Assembly (NCBI RefSeq): GCF_022539665.2 | Contig: NC_081334.1 | Span: forward strand, 372,001-436,000 | Direction: 5' to 3' | Origin: Daphnia carinata | Lineage: Eukaryota > Arthropoda > Branchiopoda > Diplostraca > Daphniidae | Length of the DNA: 64,000 nt | Part shown: piece by piece, positions 31,201 through 39,449 of the stretch | Layout of the letters: every line of letters begins with the position of its first letter | How positions within the stretch are numbered: the stretch's first letter is position 1 | Position numbers and translations under genes: made by a program | The notes under the pieces: model-generated | The model's database searches: none | Seen by the model: only the letters and a program-made list of their open reading frames with translations | What the model was told of the DNA's origin: nothing

Positions 31201-33937
31201 GCCGTGACTTCCCCACTTTTTCTATCCAGACCTTTATAAGCGGCAGAGCTGGACGACTTTCTGACAAAAAAAAAATCCTTTTAAGGGCACCATTGTCCTC
31301 GCCGAGCTACCCCGTCGTTTTTTGTCGGACAGTCCCTAGCAATATGGCCATGTCGATTGCACGAATAGCACAACCTTTGCGCTGGGCCCCTGGGTGTAAA
31401 CCCTCCACCTCCTACTCGCGGAACGTTAGGGCTGAAATTAACCGCAAGCCGAGATAACGAAGCCGAAATTTGATTCACCAACCGATCTCCCAAGTTTTGA
31501 AAAAGTTCGGGCAAATCTGGAGTCGATGGAGCAACATTCGTCGGAGGCGCTGTTAAGACGGGTTCCGTCGTTAACATTGGGGCGGGTACGTTTGGTATTG
31601 CGGAAGTTAAACCAAGTTGGTCAAGGTCCCTGAGTCGCGCTAGGAAAGCCGTAAAGTCCACTGGTACCGGTGACGTTAGAGCTGCGACGTAGATGGGGTT
31701 TGCGAGACCACGTAACAACAACTTGATGACATCGGCTTCAGGTAGGGCAACGGGACAACGAAGGCAAACCCGACGCTTGTCCAAGGCGTACTCGAGACAC
31801 GACTCCCCCGATTTTTGCGTTCTTGCTTCCACAAGCGAGCTCCACTCTAAAAACGAGAGTGTACGGGTGAAATTGGTCACCAACGCGACCGACCAAAGCG
31901 CCCAGGTAGCATAAAGATGGCCCGTCTGTACGTGCCATTGGGAGGCGGTACCCTCAAGTCGGGTCACAGCCACTAGGAGACGGTTCTCCGCGGTCCAGCC
32001 TTCTAAACCGGCTACCCTCTCGACATGGTCGATGAAGCCCTGTACTTCCTCACCTACAGCACCCGAAAAGCGCGGTATCTAACCGAAAGCAATTGTCGAC
32101 GGGCGAGCATTTGGCGCAGCTGGTATCGCGGCAGCAAGGGCTTGGATAGCCGCGTTGTTTTGTTGTTGTTGCGCTTGGATGACGCCGACGAGTTGGGCAA
32201 CTTGATCGTGCCTCGCCGCACCATCAGCCGCTGCGACTTCCGCAAACCGATTAAGAGCCACAATTAATTCTGCATTGTCTGCCATGTTTATCGGTGTTGG
32301 CTCGGTTCCCGTGAGAACAAATTCAGATTTCTGACACCTCGTTTTCATTGTAGGCGGACGCTGCACTGGGCGGACGATACGAGCCCTTGCGGACGAACTA
32401 CGAGCAGATTTTCTCGGGGTCCGAAGATAGTATTCGGGTTCGAAACCGTAAAAGGGGTTTGTAATGTCGGTATCCAACTCCGACATGCAGAAACACCGCA
32501 CTCAAATTCCAAAAAAAAAACGAAAAGAAATGGACTGAACGCCACAAAAATGACAGTGGGAAAAAGAGAGAGAGAGAAAAAAAATTAATAAAGAAATAAA
32601 TCAGATGCACACTTTAAACTCCCAGGATGAAGAAAAAAAATAATTGCGAACAAAAAGGCACTTATCCAACGGGTCTCACTCTCACAGAGGATCGTCCAAA
32701 AAAGAATAGATGTTGAGCGCAAAAGATTGCGATCAACACTCAGCAGAACCAAAAAAAAAAAACAAAAAGAAAAGGTCAAAACAAAAGTACCCCCTGTACA
32801 CAAGAGGGACACACACACAAAAACGATACCGTCCAGAACGAGCAACAGCCCGTAAGCAGAAAAAAAAACTTCACGGCACGGCTTTGTATCAAGGTTCTTT
32901 TCTCGCCTTCAAAAAAAAGAGAACGAGCAACAAAAGAACCACTCAAAAGGCCATATCAGCAATCCCGCTGATATGGTCGCTCAAAACAGAAAAAGAGAGA
33001 GAGAGAAAAAAAAATCTCTTTCGACCAAAACGCGTGGGCCGTCCCAAAAAGAAAAAAAAAAGACGGAACGCACCACACAAAGCGGGTCGGGCAAGAGGTA
33101 TGCCGAAAAAAAAATACACTTCCAACTACACACAGTCAAAAAAAAAATAAATCATGCACTGGAATTGTTTATTTTAATAGCCCGTGGCTATAGGTAACAG
33201 GGGTTGAAATACTTACCTGTACCGTTCCTCCACTCTTCAACAAAGACGTCGCGGCGGGATGGGATCCACTCCCCTTCGGCGCCGGTAAGGACAATCCACA
33301 ATGGCGGCGACCACGTCTGCGAAAATTTCCTTCAAGCGTGGGCGGCACGCGGGTCCGTTGCAGGCAACTTTTAAAGAAAAGTTGTTCGATGGCCTGGCGG
33401 AGATGAATATCCTCGATCTTCAATCCTCCTCGATCCCTCTTCTGACACCAATTGTTACGGATGTGCCCGGTGTTGTACCCAGAAGCGTGACAGCGAGCAC
33501 GAATAGACGGAAATATAGATGAATAATTCCAAAAGTCACACAAGACGAAGTGTATTAGTCAGGGGAAACACTTAACACAATTTCACACAAGTTCGCGAAT
33601 GGTTGCCACCGATAACGCAAAGCTCCTTCTTTCAACCACACAGTAGACGGCGAGATCACAGACTGCCATGTGTAACTGCGAGCAGACGACTCGTCGCCTA
33701 CGTTCCGGTTGGCCATCTATTGAGGGGAAATGGAATCAGGACACGAGATGGGGATACATGACAGGATACTGTTATGGGGTATGAAACTTGTAACAATAGT
33801 ATGTAATATTTTCCATTTTAGTGGCCGCTAAAAGGACTCAACCAATAATTACCGAGCAAGATGCCATCAAGGTGATCCAGGCTTTGCTGCGCCATTGCAA
33901 GGATAAAGAAAAAAATAATAATGTAAGGGGGATTTAA
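25243..33937 (+). CDS. DUF4806-type protein gene, interrupted by Gypsy in its last intron
   Basis: Exons A 25,243-25,429, B 25,509-25,759, C 25,867-25,980, D 26,059-26,167, E 26,233-26,471, F 26,533-26,707 and G 33,822-33,937. All GT/AG phases close except for one base missing in exon B (near 25,615). Exon A shows TEEPWVTTVPISWFDGEVCW followed by WPP, the N-terminal module of this family; exon B starts YQEARRNEKKALEMEE. Exon F carries the DUF4806 core (IGGHEPKTIIRLITRRVFTK, then FSWFGQRG). Exon G ends EQDAIKVIQALLRHCKDK. DUF4806 has no known biochemical role. The gene follows a transposase-like gene on the same strand and is probably the second gene of that transposon. A first coding exon was not found. 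The last intron was about 110 bases before a 7-kb Gypsy entered it. Confidence 0.7.
26725..27066 (-). repeat. 3' LTR of the nested Gypsy
   Basis: 342 bases, almost the same as 33,453-33,795. The outer plus-strand end reads TTTTACGG where the other copy has TGTTACGG, so the terminal CA of this LTR (minus orientation) is mutated. The inner end is CTTGTAACA. Confidence 0.9.
27541..28080 (-). pseudogene. Integrase C-terminal region of the nested Gypsy
   Basis: FLPKFVGPFQVVRKLSQTTY is the GPF/Y-type module of Gypsy integrases, preceded by a basic stretch and followed by an acidic tail near 27,550-27,700. One base must be shifted at about 28,085 to connect it to the core (the in-frame pol ends at NGHQS; the next frame continues VLAIENLFPWPKNEEPHAT). 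Confidence 0.8.
28081..30552 (-). CDS. Pol of the nested Gypsy: RT, RNase H, integrase
   Basis: The 823-codon frame has RT (FRRLNAVTKRDVYPLPRIDD, FTRLPFGLSNASATFQRLMD), thumb (LRGFLGLAPYYRRFVPDFAS), RNase H (TDASQTGLGAVLTQ, NELECLAVVWAL, KTDSSAV), linker (DNIVADTLSR) and integrase (HQGVERTLFK, WWPRLGRSVKFFVQSCSFCQ, IDHLGPF, SDQGSAF, NELVERVNRT). The RT active site reads VYLYDILVF: the first Asp of YXDD is Tyr (GAC to TAC), so polymerisation should be abolished. RNase H and integrase catalytic residues look intact. Confidence 0.9.
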   Translation of the reverse strand: MRLRRRHFFCTVELNDNAVLSTLRDGDSEICATVLPVGDKAKFITQVNIGEGLDSGQREKLMGMLERRRKCFPKSKREIGQTTEVEHRIDMGDACPVKSAPYRVSAFERQIIAGKIEEMLEDGVVEESFSPWSSPVVLVRKAKSGDYRFCIDFRRLNAVTKRDVYPLPRIDDVLDRLAGAQFFSCLDLASGYWQVPVALEDREKTAFVTVDGLCQFTRLPFGLSNASATFQRLMDRVLAGLKWHMCLVYLYDILVFGRSFDEHLARLELVLTALERANLTLNIDKCVFGATKVSHLGHVIDAEGIHPEGEKVRALTSMPDTNLKSLRGFLGLAPYYRRFVPDFASLAHPLHALLKKNAVWRWTERHEGAKSSIVARLTTAPVLAHFDDALEVTIQTDASQTGLGAVLTQDAGEGHRPVTFISRRLSDIETRYHANELECLAVVWALKKLRTYVYGRHIFVKTDSSAVKWMMGKRDLKGKFARGVLDLQEFTFTIEHVKGIDNIVADTLSRNPAGCMDSRTDDCLVVAVKEPEVGYASNELALLQQQDGQLRKIFVALDTLSPCKISQNFVIRSKILYRKNKHSGRKLLLVIPSILRRKILEACHDFPSSGHQGVERTLFKIKSRFWWPRLGRSVKFFVQSCSFCQTHKHEIGQVVRRLQPIEPPSSPFQLIGIDHLGPFKVTASDHRHIIVSIDYLSKWVEVAAVPDTSMKFVMSFLETNIIFRHGTPQRLISDQGSAFTSQTFAEWVTPWNIKHILATAEHPETNELVERVNRTLTLALCAFVNPEHTDWDLHLAAATYAINTARQATTEVTPFELVNGHQS
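30549..31215 (-). CDS. Protease of the nested Gypsy
   Basis: The active site is in GEVTALVDSGASISVV (DSGA, near 31,180-31,200), followed by LPLNVKWKHNFVKLTSVTVL and FALILGVDWIV, the usual C-terminal Gypsy protease pattern. A long low-complexity E/K-rich linker follows before RT. The first methionine of the open frame (31,172) lies after the active site, so translation must come from Gag by frameshift or readthrough. Confidence 0.8.
31281..31973 (-). CDS. Gag C-terminal part with zinc knuckle, nested Gypsy
   Basis: LEGTASQWHVQTGHL, FLEWSSLVEARTQKSGESCL and ADVIKLLLRGLANPIYVAAL form the capsid part, and CYSCNRHGHIARDC is a CX2CX4HX4C knuckle. The N-terminal part lies in another frame (32,501-32,079). 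Confidence 0.85.
   Translation of the reverse strand: MAVTRLEGTASQWHVQTGHLYATWALWSVALVTNFTRTLSFLEWSSLVEARTQKSGESCLEYALDKRRVCLRCPVALPEADVIKLLLRGLANPIYVAALTSPVPVDFTAFLARLRDLDQLGLTSAIPNVPAPMLTTEPVLTAPPTNVAPSTPDLPELFQNLGDRLVNQISASLSRLAVNFSPNVPRVGGGGFTPRGPAQRLCYSCNRHGHIARDCPTKNDGVARRGQWCP
32079..32501 (-). CDS. Gag N-terminal part, nested Gypsy
   Basis: The 140-codon frame contains an A/Q-rich stretch (QLVGVIQAQQQQNNAAIQAL) and ends at a stop at about 32,079. The capsid continues in another frame from about 32,080 (FSGAVGEEVQGFIDHVERVA), so a one-base lesion separates them. Confidence 0.7.
   Translation of the reverse strand: MRCFCMSELDTDITNPFYGFEPEYYLRTPRKSARSSSARARIVRPVQRPPTMKTRCQKSEFVLTGTEPTPINMADNAELIVALNRFAEVAAADGAARHDQVAQLVGVIQAQQQQNNAAIQALAAAIPAAPNARPSTIAFG
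32502..33438. other. Leader of the nested Gypsy, A-rich
   Basis: Between the 5' LTR/PBS and gag. It is rich in A runs on the plus strand and contains a short palindrome (CATATCAGCAATCCCGCTGATATGG, written here only in part: CATATCAGC...GCTGATATG at about 32,952-32,975). No ORF is convincing. Confidence 0.5.
33453..33795 (-). repeat. 5' LTR of the nested Gypsy
   Basis: 343 bases with intact ends TGTTACGG...TTGTAACA on the plus strand. Followed (minus strand) by the PBS TGGTGTCAGAAG. Confidence 0.9.
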
Positions 33938-34089
33938 TGTAATAAAAATTTTTTTTTATTTGTCTTCCAAACTACAAAGTTACGTGTTGAATGTTATTGT
34001 TGTATATGTTAATACAAAGAAATTTCTCACCTTAATTCCATCGTTGTGTTACGTTATTTATTATTTATTTTTTACTTAAGCCAGGAACT

Positions 34090-34334
34090 TTCTACTTAAA
34101 CAAAGGAATTTTCATAATTCTCACTTGTTCATGCATGTCCTTTTCCCGCCCAACAGGACGTCCCTCGGATATCCATCGGCATATGCCCGGGAGGTCTTGT
34201 AATATTCAGTCGGTATCCGAGGAGACAATACAACTCGGAGGTCAGGCAGTTCAACGGATGTCCGTAAGATGTCACCGTAATCAAAATAGGATATACCACG
34301 GATGTCCGAGGGACCGAATTGTGCTATGTGGGTT
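34090..34334 (+). mobile_element. Right terminus of a DNA transposon (subterminal repeats, TIR)
   Basis: About 180 bases hold repeated and inverted GGATGTCC/GGACATCC-like motifs (CGGATATCC, CGGTATCCGAGG, CGGATGTCCG twice) and end in GTGCTATGTGGGTT at 34,321-34,334. The same 14 bases end another repeat block at 40,711-40,724. The terminus interrupts an LTR-retrotransposon gag frame that starts at 34,735 on the minus strand, which fixes the border near 34,334. It lies 150 bases after the DUF4806 gene, so it is probably the right end of the transposon carrying the transposase-like and DUF4806 genes. Confidence 0.6.
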
Positions 34335-34735
34335 AATTCGATAGCTATGGTCTCTATCTCCATGTACTCTCCGTGGGGAATTTCGCGACTTATTGATAAA
34401 TCAGACTGTTTCGTCGGCGATTTTCTTGGTGAAAAGAAGTTAGCAATGTTATCTACGAAAGATAGGTTTGTGCTATCGGTGTTTTGAACGCGTATCCGCT
34501 TGGATCGTAAAATAGCCTCTGGGTTATCTACTTGGTTCAAGGGTGCGTAATTGAGTGTAGAACGGGTAGATTTTTTTCGAAAGGGTAGGGGGTCGAAGGT
34601 CATATAACTGTCAGACTGAGTTATTTCGTTTGTGGAATTGGGATTATCAAAAATTTCCGTGAAAATGTCATCAGATTTGCTGGCTTTTTGGAAAAAGGTA
34701 CGTTTTGTCTTAGGTTTAGCACCTGTATACGACAT
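34335..34735 (-). pseudogene. 5' fragment of an LTR-retrotransposon gag with PBS
   Basis: From ATG at 34,735 the frame reads MSYTGAKPKTKRTFFQKASK and runs to the transposon terminus at about 34,334. A primer-binding-site-like TGGTGGCAGCGG lies just upstream (34,754-34,765, minus), and the sequence before it ends TTTACA as an LTR would. This is the first part of another retroelement; the rest was displaced by the transposon insertion. I recognise no domain in the protein. Confidence 0.55.
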
Positions 34736-35159
34736 TGTAAGTGAGGTCAAAAACCGCTGCCACCAGATGTAAAGGAGGACACGACGCTGTCATGTTGCCT
34801 CCAATACTGAAAACTAAATGCGGCGCTGCTACTCACAATGTCGTGTATAAGTAAGCGTAAGGCACTACGTGTATGATAGAATAATCGTGTATTAAAATAC
34901 CACAAGTAGTCAACCGAATGGACAAATCAGAAGACAAAGAGCCTACAAATTACTTGGGCATATGCTACGAGAATGACTAAGGCAAGCATCGAAATGACAT
35001 TAAGAGGGAAAAGTTACGCTTCAGCTGGCGAAATGAGGTAGCGGCTCGAAAGGAACACTGAAGGTCTACTCAAGATAGTTCTCTCAGGGGTCAACTAACT
35101 ATTGCGAGTTGTTGATGGCTTCTTATATGTTAGCCACCGACCGTGAGACCCATACGGGA

Positions 35160-35330
35160 CAGTGTTAAAGGATAGGAGGCAATATCGGGCGGTATCGGGC
35201 GATTTTGGGCGCAATGGAGAGGTATAGGCGGCAAATTCGGGCGGTATCGGACGAATGTAGACGATAGCTAAAAATCGGTCGGGCGGTTTTAGGCCATTTC
35301 GGGCAATCTCAGACCAACCGAAATAAATCT
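35160..35330. repeat. Imperfect GGGCGGTATCGG-type repeats
   Basis: Motifs ATCGGGCGGTATCGGGCG, TTCGGGCGGTATCGGACG, GTCGGGCGGTTTTAGGC and TTTCGGGCAATCTC follow one another. Probably a degenerate minisatellite or a transposon end. Confidence 0.5.
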
Positions 35331-35525
35331 ATTTTTAGCCAGCGTGCCCAGACATGTCTTCATTATTTTTATATTCTTAAGGGAGTTTTAAAACTAGGTT
35401 AGTAAATGAAGGCTCTGAGTAACAAGGGGCTACAGGTAAAAGATTCTAGTCTATTTGAGAAAGAAGGTAAGAAGAGGCTTCGCTAGACGATTCGTTACAG
35501 TGGTAAGGAATAAATTTTCACTTAC

Positions 35526-36068
35526 CAGGTTGCAGGTGTTGAATTTTCTTTTGACTATTAAACGAAGACTTGGTGGCTTTGGAATAGGCAGAGAACCTGC
35601 AGTGGGTTTGGACAACGTGCCTTTAGGAGAAGATTTCTTTGATGGTTTGGCCTTTACTGCTGTTTTTCTAGAACGTTGAGTGCAAATCTCTTCCTCACTG
35701 TCAATTTCTGTTGTTTCTCCAGGCATATTAAGCCTCTTCCTCTTCTTTTCTTGCTGTCCTCTTCCTGTATTGTGACATTTCAAGATAGGAAGACCAGCTT
35801 CCACCCGAGGGAGATTACGTCTTGCTTCCTCATATGAGCCTATGCAGAAATTTAACAAAAATAGCCACCACAATAAAACAGTCAGAGTAAAAAGCATAAA
35901 GTCAGAGCAAAAAAGGTTTACCTAATTTTTCCACGATTTTGAAACAGGGGTTACTGTCCCATTTTTCAACATCAGGAGGCATTCCACACTTCAAGAGATT
36001 TGCTTTGTACGCAACAGAATACGTATCGTCGGGTAAATAAAGGATGTCGTTCTGGATCCAATTTTCAG
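35526..36068 (-). CDS. Second DUF4806-type gene, two N-terminal exons
   Basis: Exon 36,068-35,922 encodes ENWIQNDILYLPDDTYSVAY and PPDVEKWDSNPCFKIVEKL, the same module as exon A of the 25-kb gene (W, P and a spaced charged core). Exon 35,839-35,526 begins SYEEARRNLPRVEAGLPILK, equivalent to YQEARRNEKK in the other gene, and is followed by a basic, K/P-rich stretch. Intron 82 bases; phases close. No DUF4806 core exon was found at lower coordinates; the gag fragment and transposon end at 34.1-34.8 kb may have truncated it. Probably a cellular or element-derived paralogue. Confidence 0.6.
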
Positions 36069-36406
36069 CTACAACAAGTAGCCAGTTACAAAATACTTTA
36101 TTGTTATCTTTCAAAATTGTGTTGAAACATATATAAAATTATTTAAGTAAAAAAACATTTTTAAGATAGAATTTTTTTTTGTTGGAAATTCGCAATGAAT
36201 ATGTTAAAAATACGTCAACTAAAAACATAGTTTGACATCCTTGTTAAAGTAATCAATCGATTTAGTTAGTTTTCCAGATGTAGTACGTTATTGTTAAACA
36301 TCGCTAGCAGACAATAAGTGGATGGGTTTCAGTTGGTTTTGTTCATTTGATTTGTGAAAAGAATTGATATTACCAGCCTCCTTTGGATTGCTCTAGAAGA
36401 GAGTAT

Positions 36407-36646
36407 TGTAACAACTCTGGGTTAAGGTTCGCTTATTGGACTCACTTCACAAGATACAGCACTAAACACAGGTGATAACTCAATCGACTATCCGACTGAG
36501 TTCAACTGTTCAACTAACTACTCTGGCTTATCAGAGTCGGGCTTTTAAGGCTCCCGACATCCGGCCAGAGCGGCAATGCTAGCCAACGCCTGACTTGCGG
36601 ATCGCCTATCATCATGCGATAGGCTACAAATTCCATTGGCGCTACA
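36407..36646. mobile_element. Solo LTR (240 bp, TSD GTAT)
   Basis: Starts TGTAACAACTCTGG, ends GGCGCTACA, flanked by GTAT at 36,403-36,406 and 36,647-36,650. Contains a TTTAAG box and direct CGGAT motifs. No internal region follows. The next element (36,653) inserted into its right-hand duplication site. Confidence 0.75.
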
Positions 36647-36947
36647 GTATATTGTAACAGTATGTTGTATTGACGGTTCACAAGACTAGGACTGAGCCCC
36701 GATACACCACCACGGGGGGACTATATAAGGGGGAAAACACTGACGTCACACGTCCGGTAGCATTGCATACTAACCGGATCACATAACGTGGTCATTGACC
36801 ACGTGACATCCCCCCCTCTAGCTGCATTCGTCCCCGAATGCATTACTAAAAAACAAACAACACAAAAAAAAGATATAAACCGAAAGAAAACCGGGGACAC
36901 TGCTACATGGTACAGGCCACATGACACCCCATAGCTCGAATGGATAT

Positions 36948-38132
36948 TTATGATGTTCCGCTGCTCGTTTTTCCCTCCGAAGTCCATTTCAGTATCGATC
37001 GGTTATCCGACCGATACTGTTGACTCTCCGATCTTTCTCCTTGCTGTGCGGCTGCCCCTGATGCGTTCCTTGATGCCACGGCTCCCATTAGTCCCTCTAG
37101 CAATTTTTCTATTCGGTCCATTCTCTCACTTCCCGTCGTTGGTGTTTGTTTTCCGACCACGCCCATCGCCCATTCCTCGTGTCTCGCTCGGGACGTCATC
37201 TCCTGATACCGCTTAATTTCTTGGAGGAATTCGTCACATGAGTTGGGTTTCAAACTCCAGAGTTTCTCTAGTAAACTTGGCTTGAGTCCTCTCCATAGGT
37301 GCGCCAATTTCGTAGCTTCGGTCATATTCGGGTCTACTCTGCGGCATAAATCCAGGATGTCGTAAAAATACTCGATCGTGGATTCCTCGATTCCTTGTTT
37401 GCGTTCTCTCAGATTCGCTTCATTGAATCGGTTCTGATTAACTGGCTTGAATTGCTCCAACAGCTGTGTTTTAACTCCTGGTACAACTGGTGGTCCTGCA
37501 ACATCCTCCCATTCGGCTGCTAGTTGTCCCGCGGCCTCTTTGTATGAGTACCACTTCTGCGCTGCCCCGGACAGCGACAGCTCCACGTGGTCGCGAAGTT
37601 CTTCATTTCCCCATCGATTATACCTTCCGATTCTCTCGTATCGATGCATCCACTGCACGACGTCTTCCCCGTCCTTCCCCCCGAAGGTGGGTGGGGATTG
37701 GAATTTCATCTGTGCGGCCATCGCGTGCCTTGCGCCCCTTTGCTGTTGAGCTGCTCTGAATCCCCGGATGAAGCTGCTGATATTCGATGATCTTCTTCTG
37801 AAATCCGCCAAATCCCACTCTGGCTGCTCTTCTCCGTGTTCACCCGATCCTTCTTCCTCTTCGGCGTCCTCCCACCGCTCAGTTTCCTCCTCACTGAATG
37901 TGAGATGATACTCCTGCCGAACGGATGCCGGTTGCTGCTCCTGTTCGTTAGCCCCGACCTCTATTTCTCCTCGCTCTTCCGTTCCGCTTTCCCTCAGCGG
38001 TCGACTGCGCGTCCTCGTCCGCCCCTGAGATGTACTCCCGATCTCGGGTATCCCCCAACTACCCCGTGACACGAACCGTCCCCGAGCGTCTCGGATTCTC
38101 TCCCCGCTCCTTCCGTCCTCTTCTCCTATCAT
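36948..38132 (-). CDS. Retrotransposon Gag, 394 residues
   Basis: A single intact frame starts MIGEEDGRSGERIRDARG, has an acidic middle (SEEETERWEDAEEEEGSGEH) and then a clear retrotransposon Gag core: AMAAQMKFQSPPTFGGKDGE, VQWMHRYERIGRYNRWGNEE, ELSLSGAAQKWYSY, LREQFK-like LLEQFKPVNQNRFNEANLRE and KLAHLWRGLKPSLLEKLW. No zinc knuckle is present. The absence of stops in 394 codons, in a family without Pol, suggests either recent insertion or selection on Gag for particle formation. Confidence 0.88.
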   Translation of the reverse strand: MIGEEDGRSGERIRDARGRFVSRGSWGIPEIGSTSQGRTRTRSRPLRESGTEERGEIEVGANEQEQQPASVRQEYHLTFSEEETERWEDAEEEEGSGEHGEEQPEWDLADFRRRSSNISSFIRGFRAAQQQRGARHAMAAQMKFQSPPTFGGKDGEDVVQWMHRYERIGRYNRWGNEELRDHVELSLSGAAQKWYSYKEAAGQLAAEWEDVAGPPVVPGVKTQLLEQFKPVNQNRFNEANLRERKQGIEESTIEYFYDILDLCRRVDPNMTEATKLAHLWRGLKPSLLEKLWSLKPNSCDEFLQEIKRYQEMTSRARHEEWAMGVVGKQTPTTGSERMDRIEKLLEGLMGAVASRNASGAAAQQGERSESQQYRSDNRSILKWTSEGKTSSGTS

Positions 38133-38161
38133 CTACCTCCCGCAATCCTCGAACCGCTTGT

Positions 38162-38356
38162 TTCTTGCCGAACTCTTCGGCTCCCGGTTCACTCCTCCGC
38201 TTCTTGCCCAACACTTCGGCTCACGGTTACTTCTCCGCTTCTTGCCGAACACTTCGGCTCACGGTTCCCTGCCCCGATTCTTGCCAAACACTTCAGCTCA
38301 CGGTTACTTCTCCGCTTCTTGCCGAACTCTTCGGCTCACGGTTCACTGCCCCGCCT
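38162..38356. repeat. 39-bp minisatellite, 5 copies
   Basis: The unit TTCTTGCCGAACTCTTCGG...CGGTTCACTCCTCCGC repeats five times with a few differences. It lies between the 5' LTR and the gag start (minus strand) of the gag-only element, so it is in its leader. Confidence 0.85.
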
Positions 38357-39208
38357 TAGCCCTTTTCCCCGTTTTTTTTTTTTTTTTCCCGGCGTCTCTC
38401 CTTCGTTATGCTTCCCCCGATTGCCCTACGGTCGGAGCCGTGACCCCATACCCCAACAATTTAAGGTGCTAAGACCAGTTGGGTCGTCGACTCTCAGGGG
38501 TCCCTGACAGCCACCGCCTCCGTAGCACAGAATCGAACAGAAACATAACCACAAAAGAGACTTACCAGAGGTTCTGCATCTCCACCATGTAACAGTATGT
38601 TGTATTGACGGTTCACAAGACTAAGACTGAACCCCGATACACGACCACGGGGGGACTATATAAGGGGGAAAACATTGACGTCACACGTCCGGTAGCATTG
38701 CATACTAACCGGATCACATAACGTGGTCATTGACCACGTGACAATATTACTCAAAACTGTTTATCACTGAGGTTGGTTTTTATTGGTTGGTTGTTGAAAA
38801 ACAGTGTTTCTTGTTCGTTGCATACATTACCATTTGCACAAAGCCAATAAACTTTCAAGAAACCTATTTCACGAACTGTAAGGTAATTAAACACCAAAAT
38901 GATTTCACCATACTGCTTTGCTTCTTCGTGATTTGCGGTACGTAATTTTACGTACGTATTTTATTAATTACGTAATTTTTTCCTGTTTATTGCTGGTGGT
39001 TTCATATTTACATTGCGCTCAGGGGCCAACTACTTTATTTTATTCTTCCAACCAATTTCAAGAGCATTACCCGCTTCAGCATTACGGTACGATAATCCTC
39101 CAATTTTCAGTGTCATATTACTTGTTTTGGTGGGTTTTCGTTGAAAGATAAACATAACGTTTTTCCTAGACATTCGTCGCTGTATGCATACTTTCGTCGG
39201 CAGTTCCC

Positions 39209-39373
39209 ATGAATAAACGAAAGGTTAAAGATTTCGTTGGTCCGAGACAAAGAGCCCGTAGAATTCGTAGAGTTGTTGATGAACAACTAAATGGAAATGA
39301 CTGTGTTACTTGTGACAACGAGGAAGTTGGTAATTTACTGGAAGAAACACCAATCAACTACATACTTATGTAA
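39209..39373 (+). CDS. Short ORF, possible first exon of a transposase-like gene
   Basis: ATG at 39,209 gives 54 codons: MNKRKVKDFVGPRQRARRIR and then RVVDEQLNGND. The basic N-terminus resembles the start of the transposase-like family seen at 22.9 kb (KRKRVREDLEYIRELNDDAD), but the match is short. It precedes a second transposon terminus (40,724), which would be consistent. No further exons were found. Confidence 0.35.
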   Translation: MNKRKVKDFVGPRQRARRIRRVVDEQLNGNDCVTCDNEEVGNLLEETPINYILM

Positions 39374-39449
39374 CGAAGTCATCAAAATACAACATTTAAT
39401 TATATTTTAACTTGTTTGTTTGTTTTCTTTCTATTCAAATTATATATTA

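Larger units (their letters stand above)
26725..33795 (-). mobile_element. Complete Gypsy LTR retrotransposon, nested, TSD ATAG
   Basis: Two LTRs (26,725-27,066 and 33,453-33,795) match over about 342 bases with roughly a dozen or so differences, and the element is flanked by ATAG (26,721-26,724 and 33,796-33,799). The primer-binding site TGGTGTCAGAAG is at 33,439-33,450 (minus) directly after the 5' LTR, and a purine tract (GGAAGGGCCGAG) precedes the 3' LTR. Gag, protease, RT, RNase H and integrase are all present on the minus strand. The copy is dead: gag frame break near 32,085, an RT catalytic Asp replaced, and a frame break at 28,085. Confidence 0.92.
36653..38743 (-). mobile_element. 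Gag-only LTR retrotransposon (TR-GAG type), TSD ATAT
   Basis: LTRs of 156 bases at 36,653-36,808 and 38,588-38,743 differ at only a few positions, begin TGTAACAG and end CACGTGACA, and are flanked by ATAT (36,649-36,652 and 38,744-38,747). A TATA box (CTATATAAGG) is inside each. On the minus strand, a PBS-like TGGTGGAGATGCAG follows the 5' LTR and a G-rich purine tract precedes the 3' LTR. The 1.8-kb interior contains one Gag ORF and no protease, RT or integrase. It fits the non-autonomous class known as terminal-repeat retrotransposons with a GAG domain. Confidence 0.88.

Noticed and set aside
36721-36987. Minus-strand ORF with a hydrophobic stretch after gag in the gag-only element
   Set aside because: Runs into the LTR and has no similarity to an envelope or Pol; probably chance.
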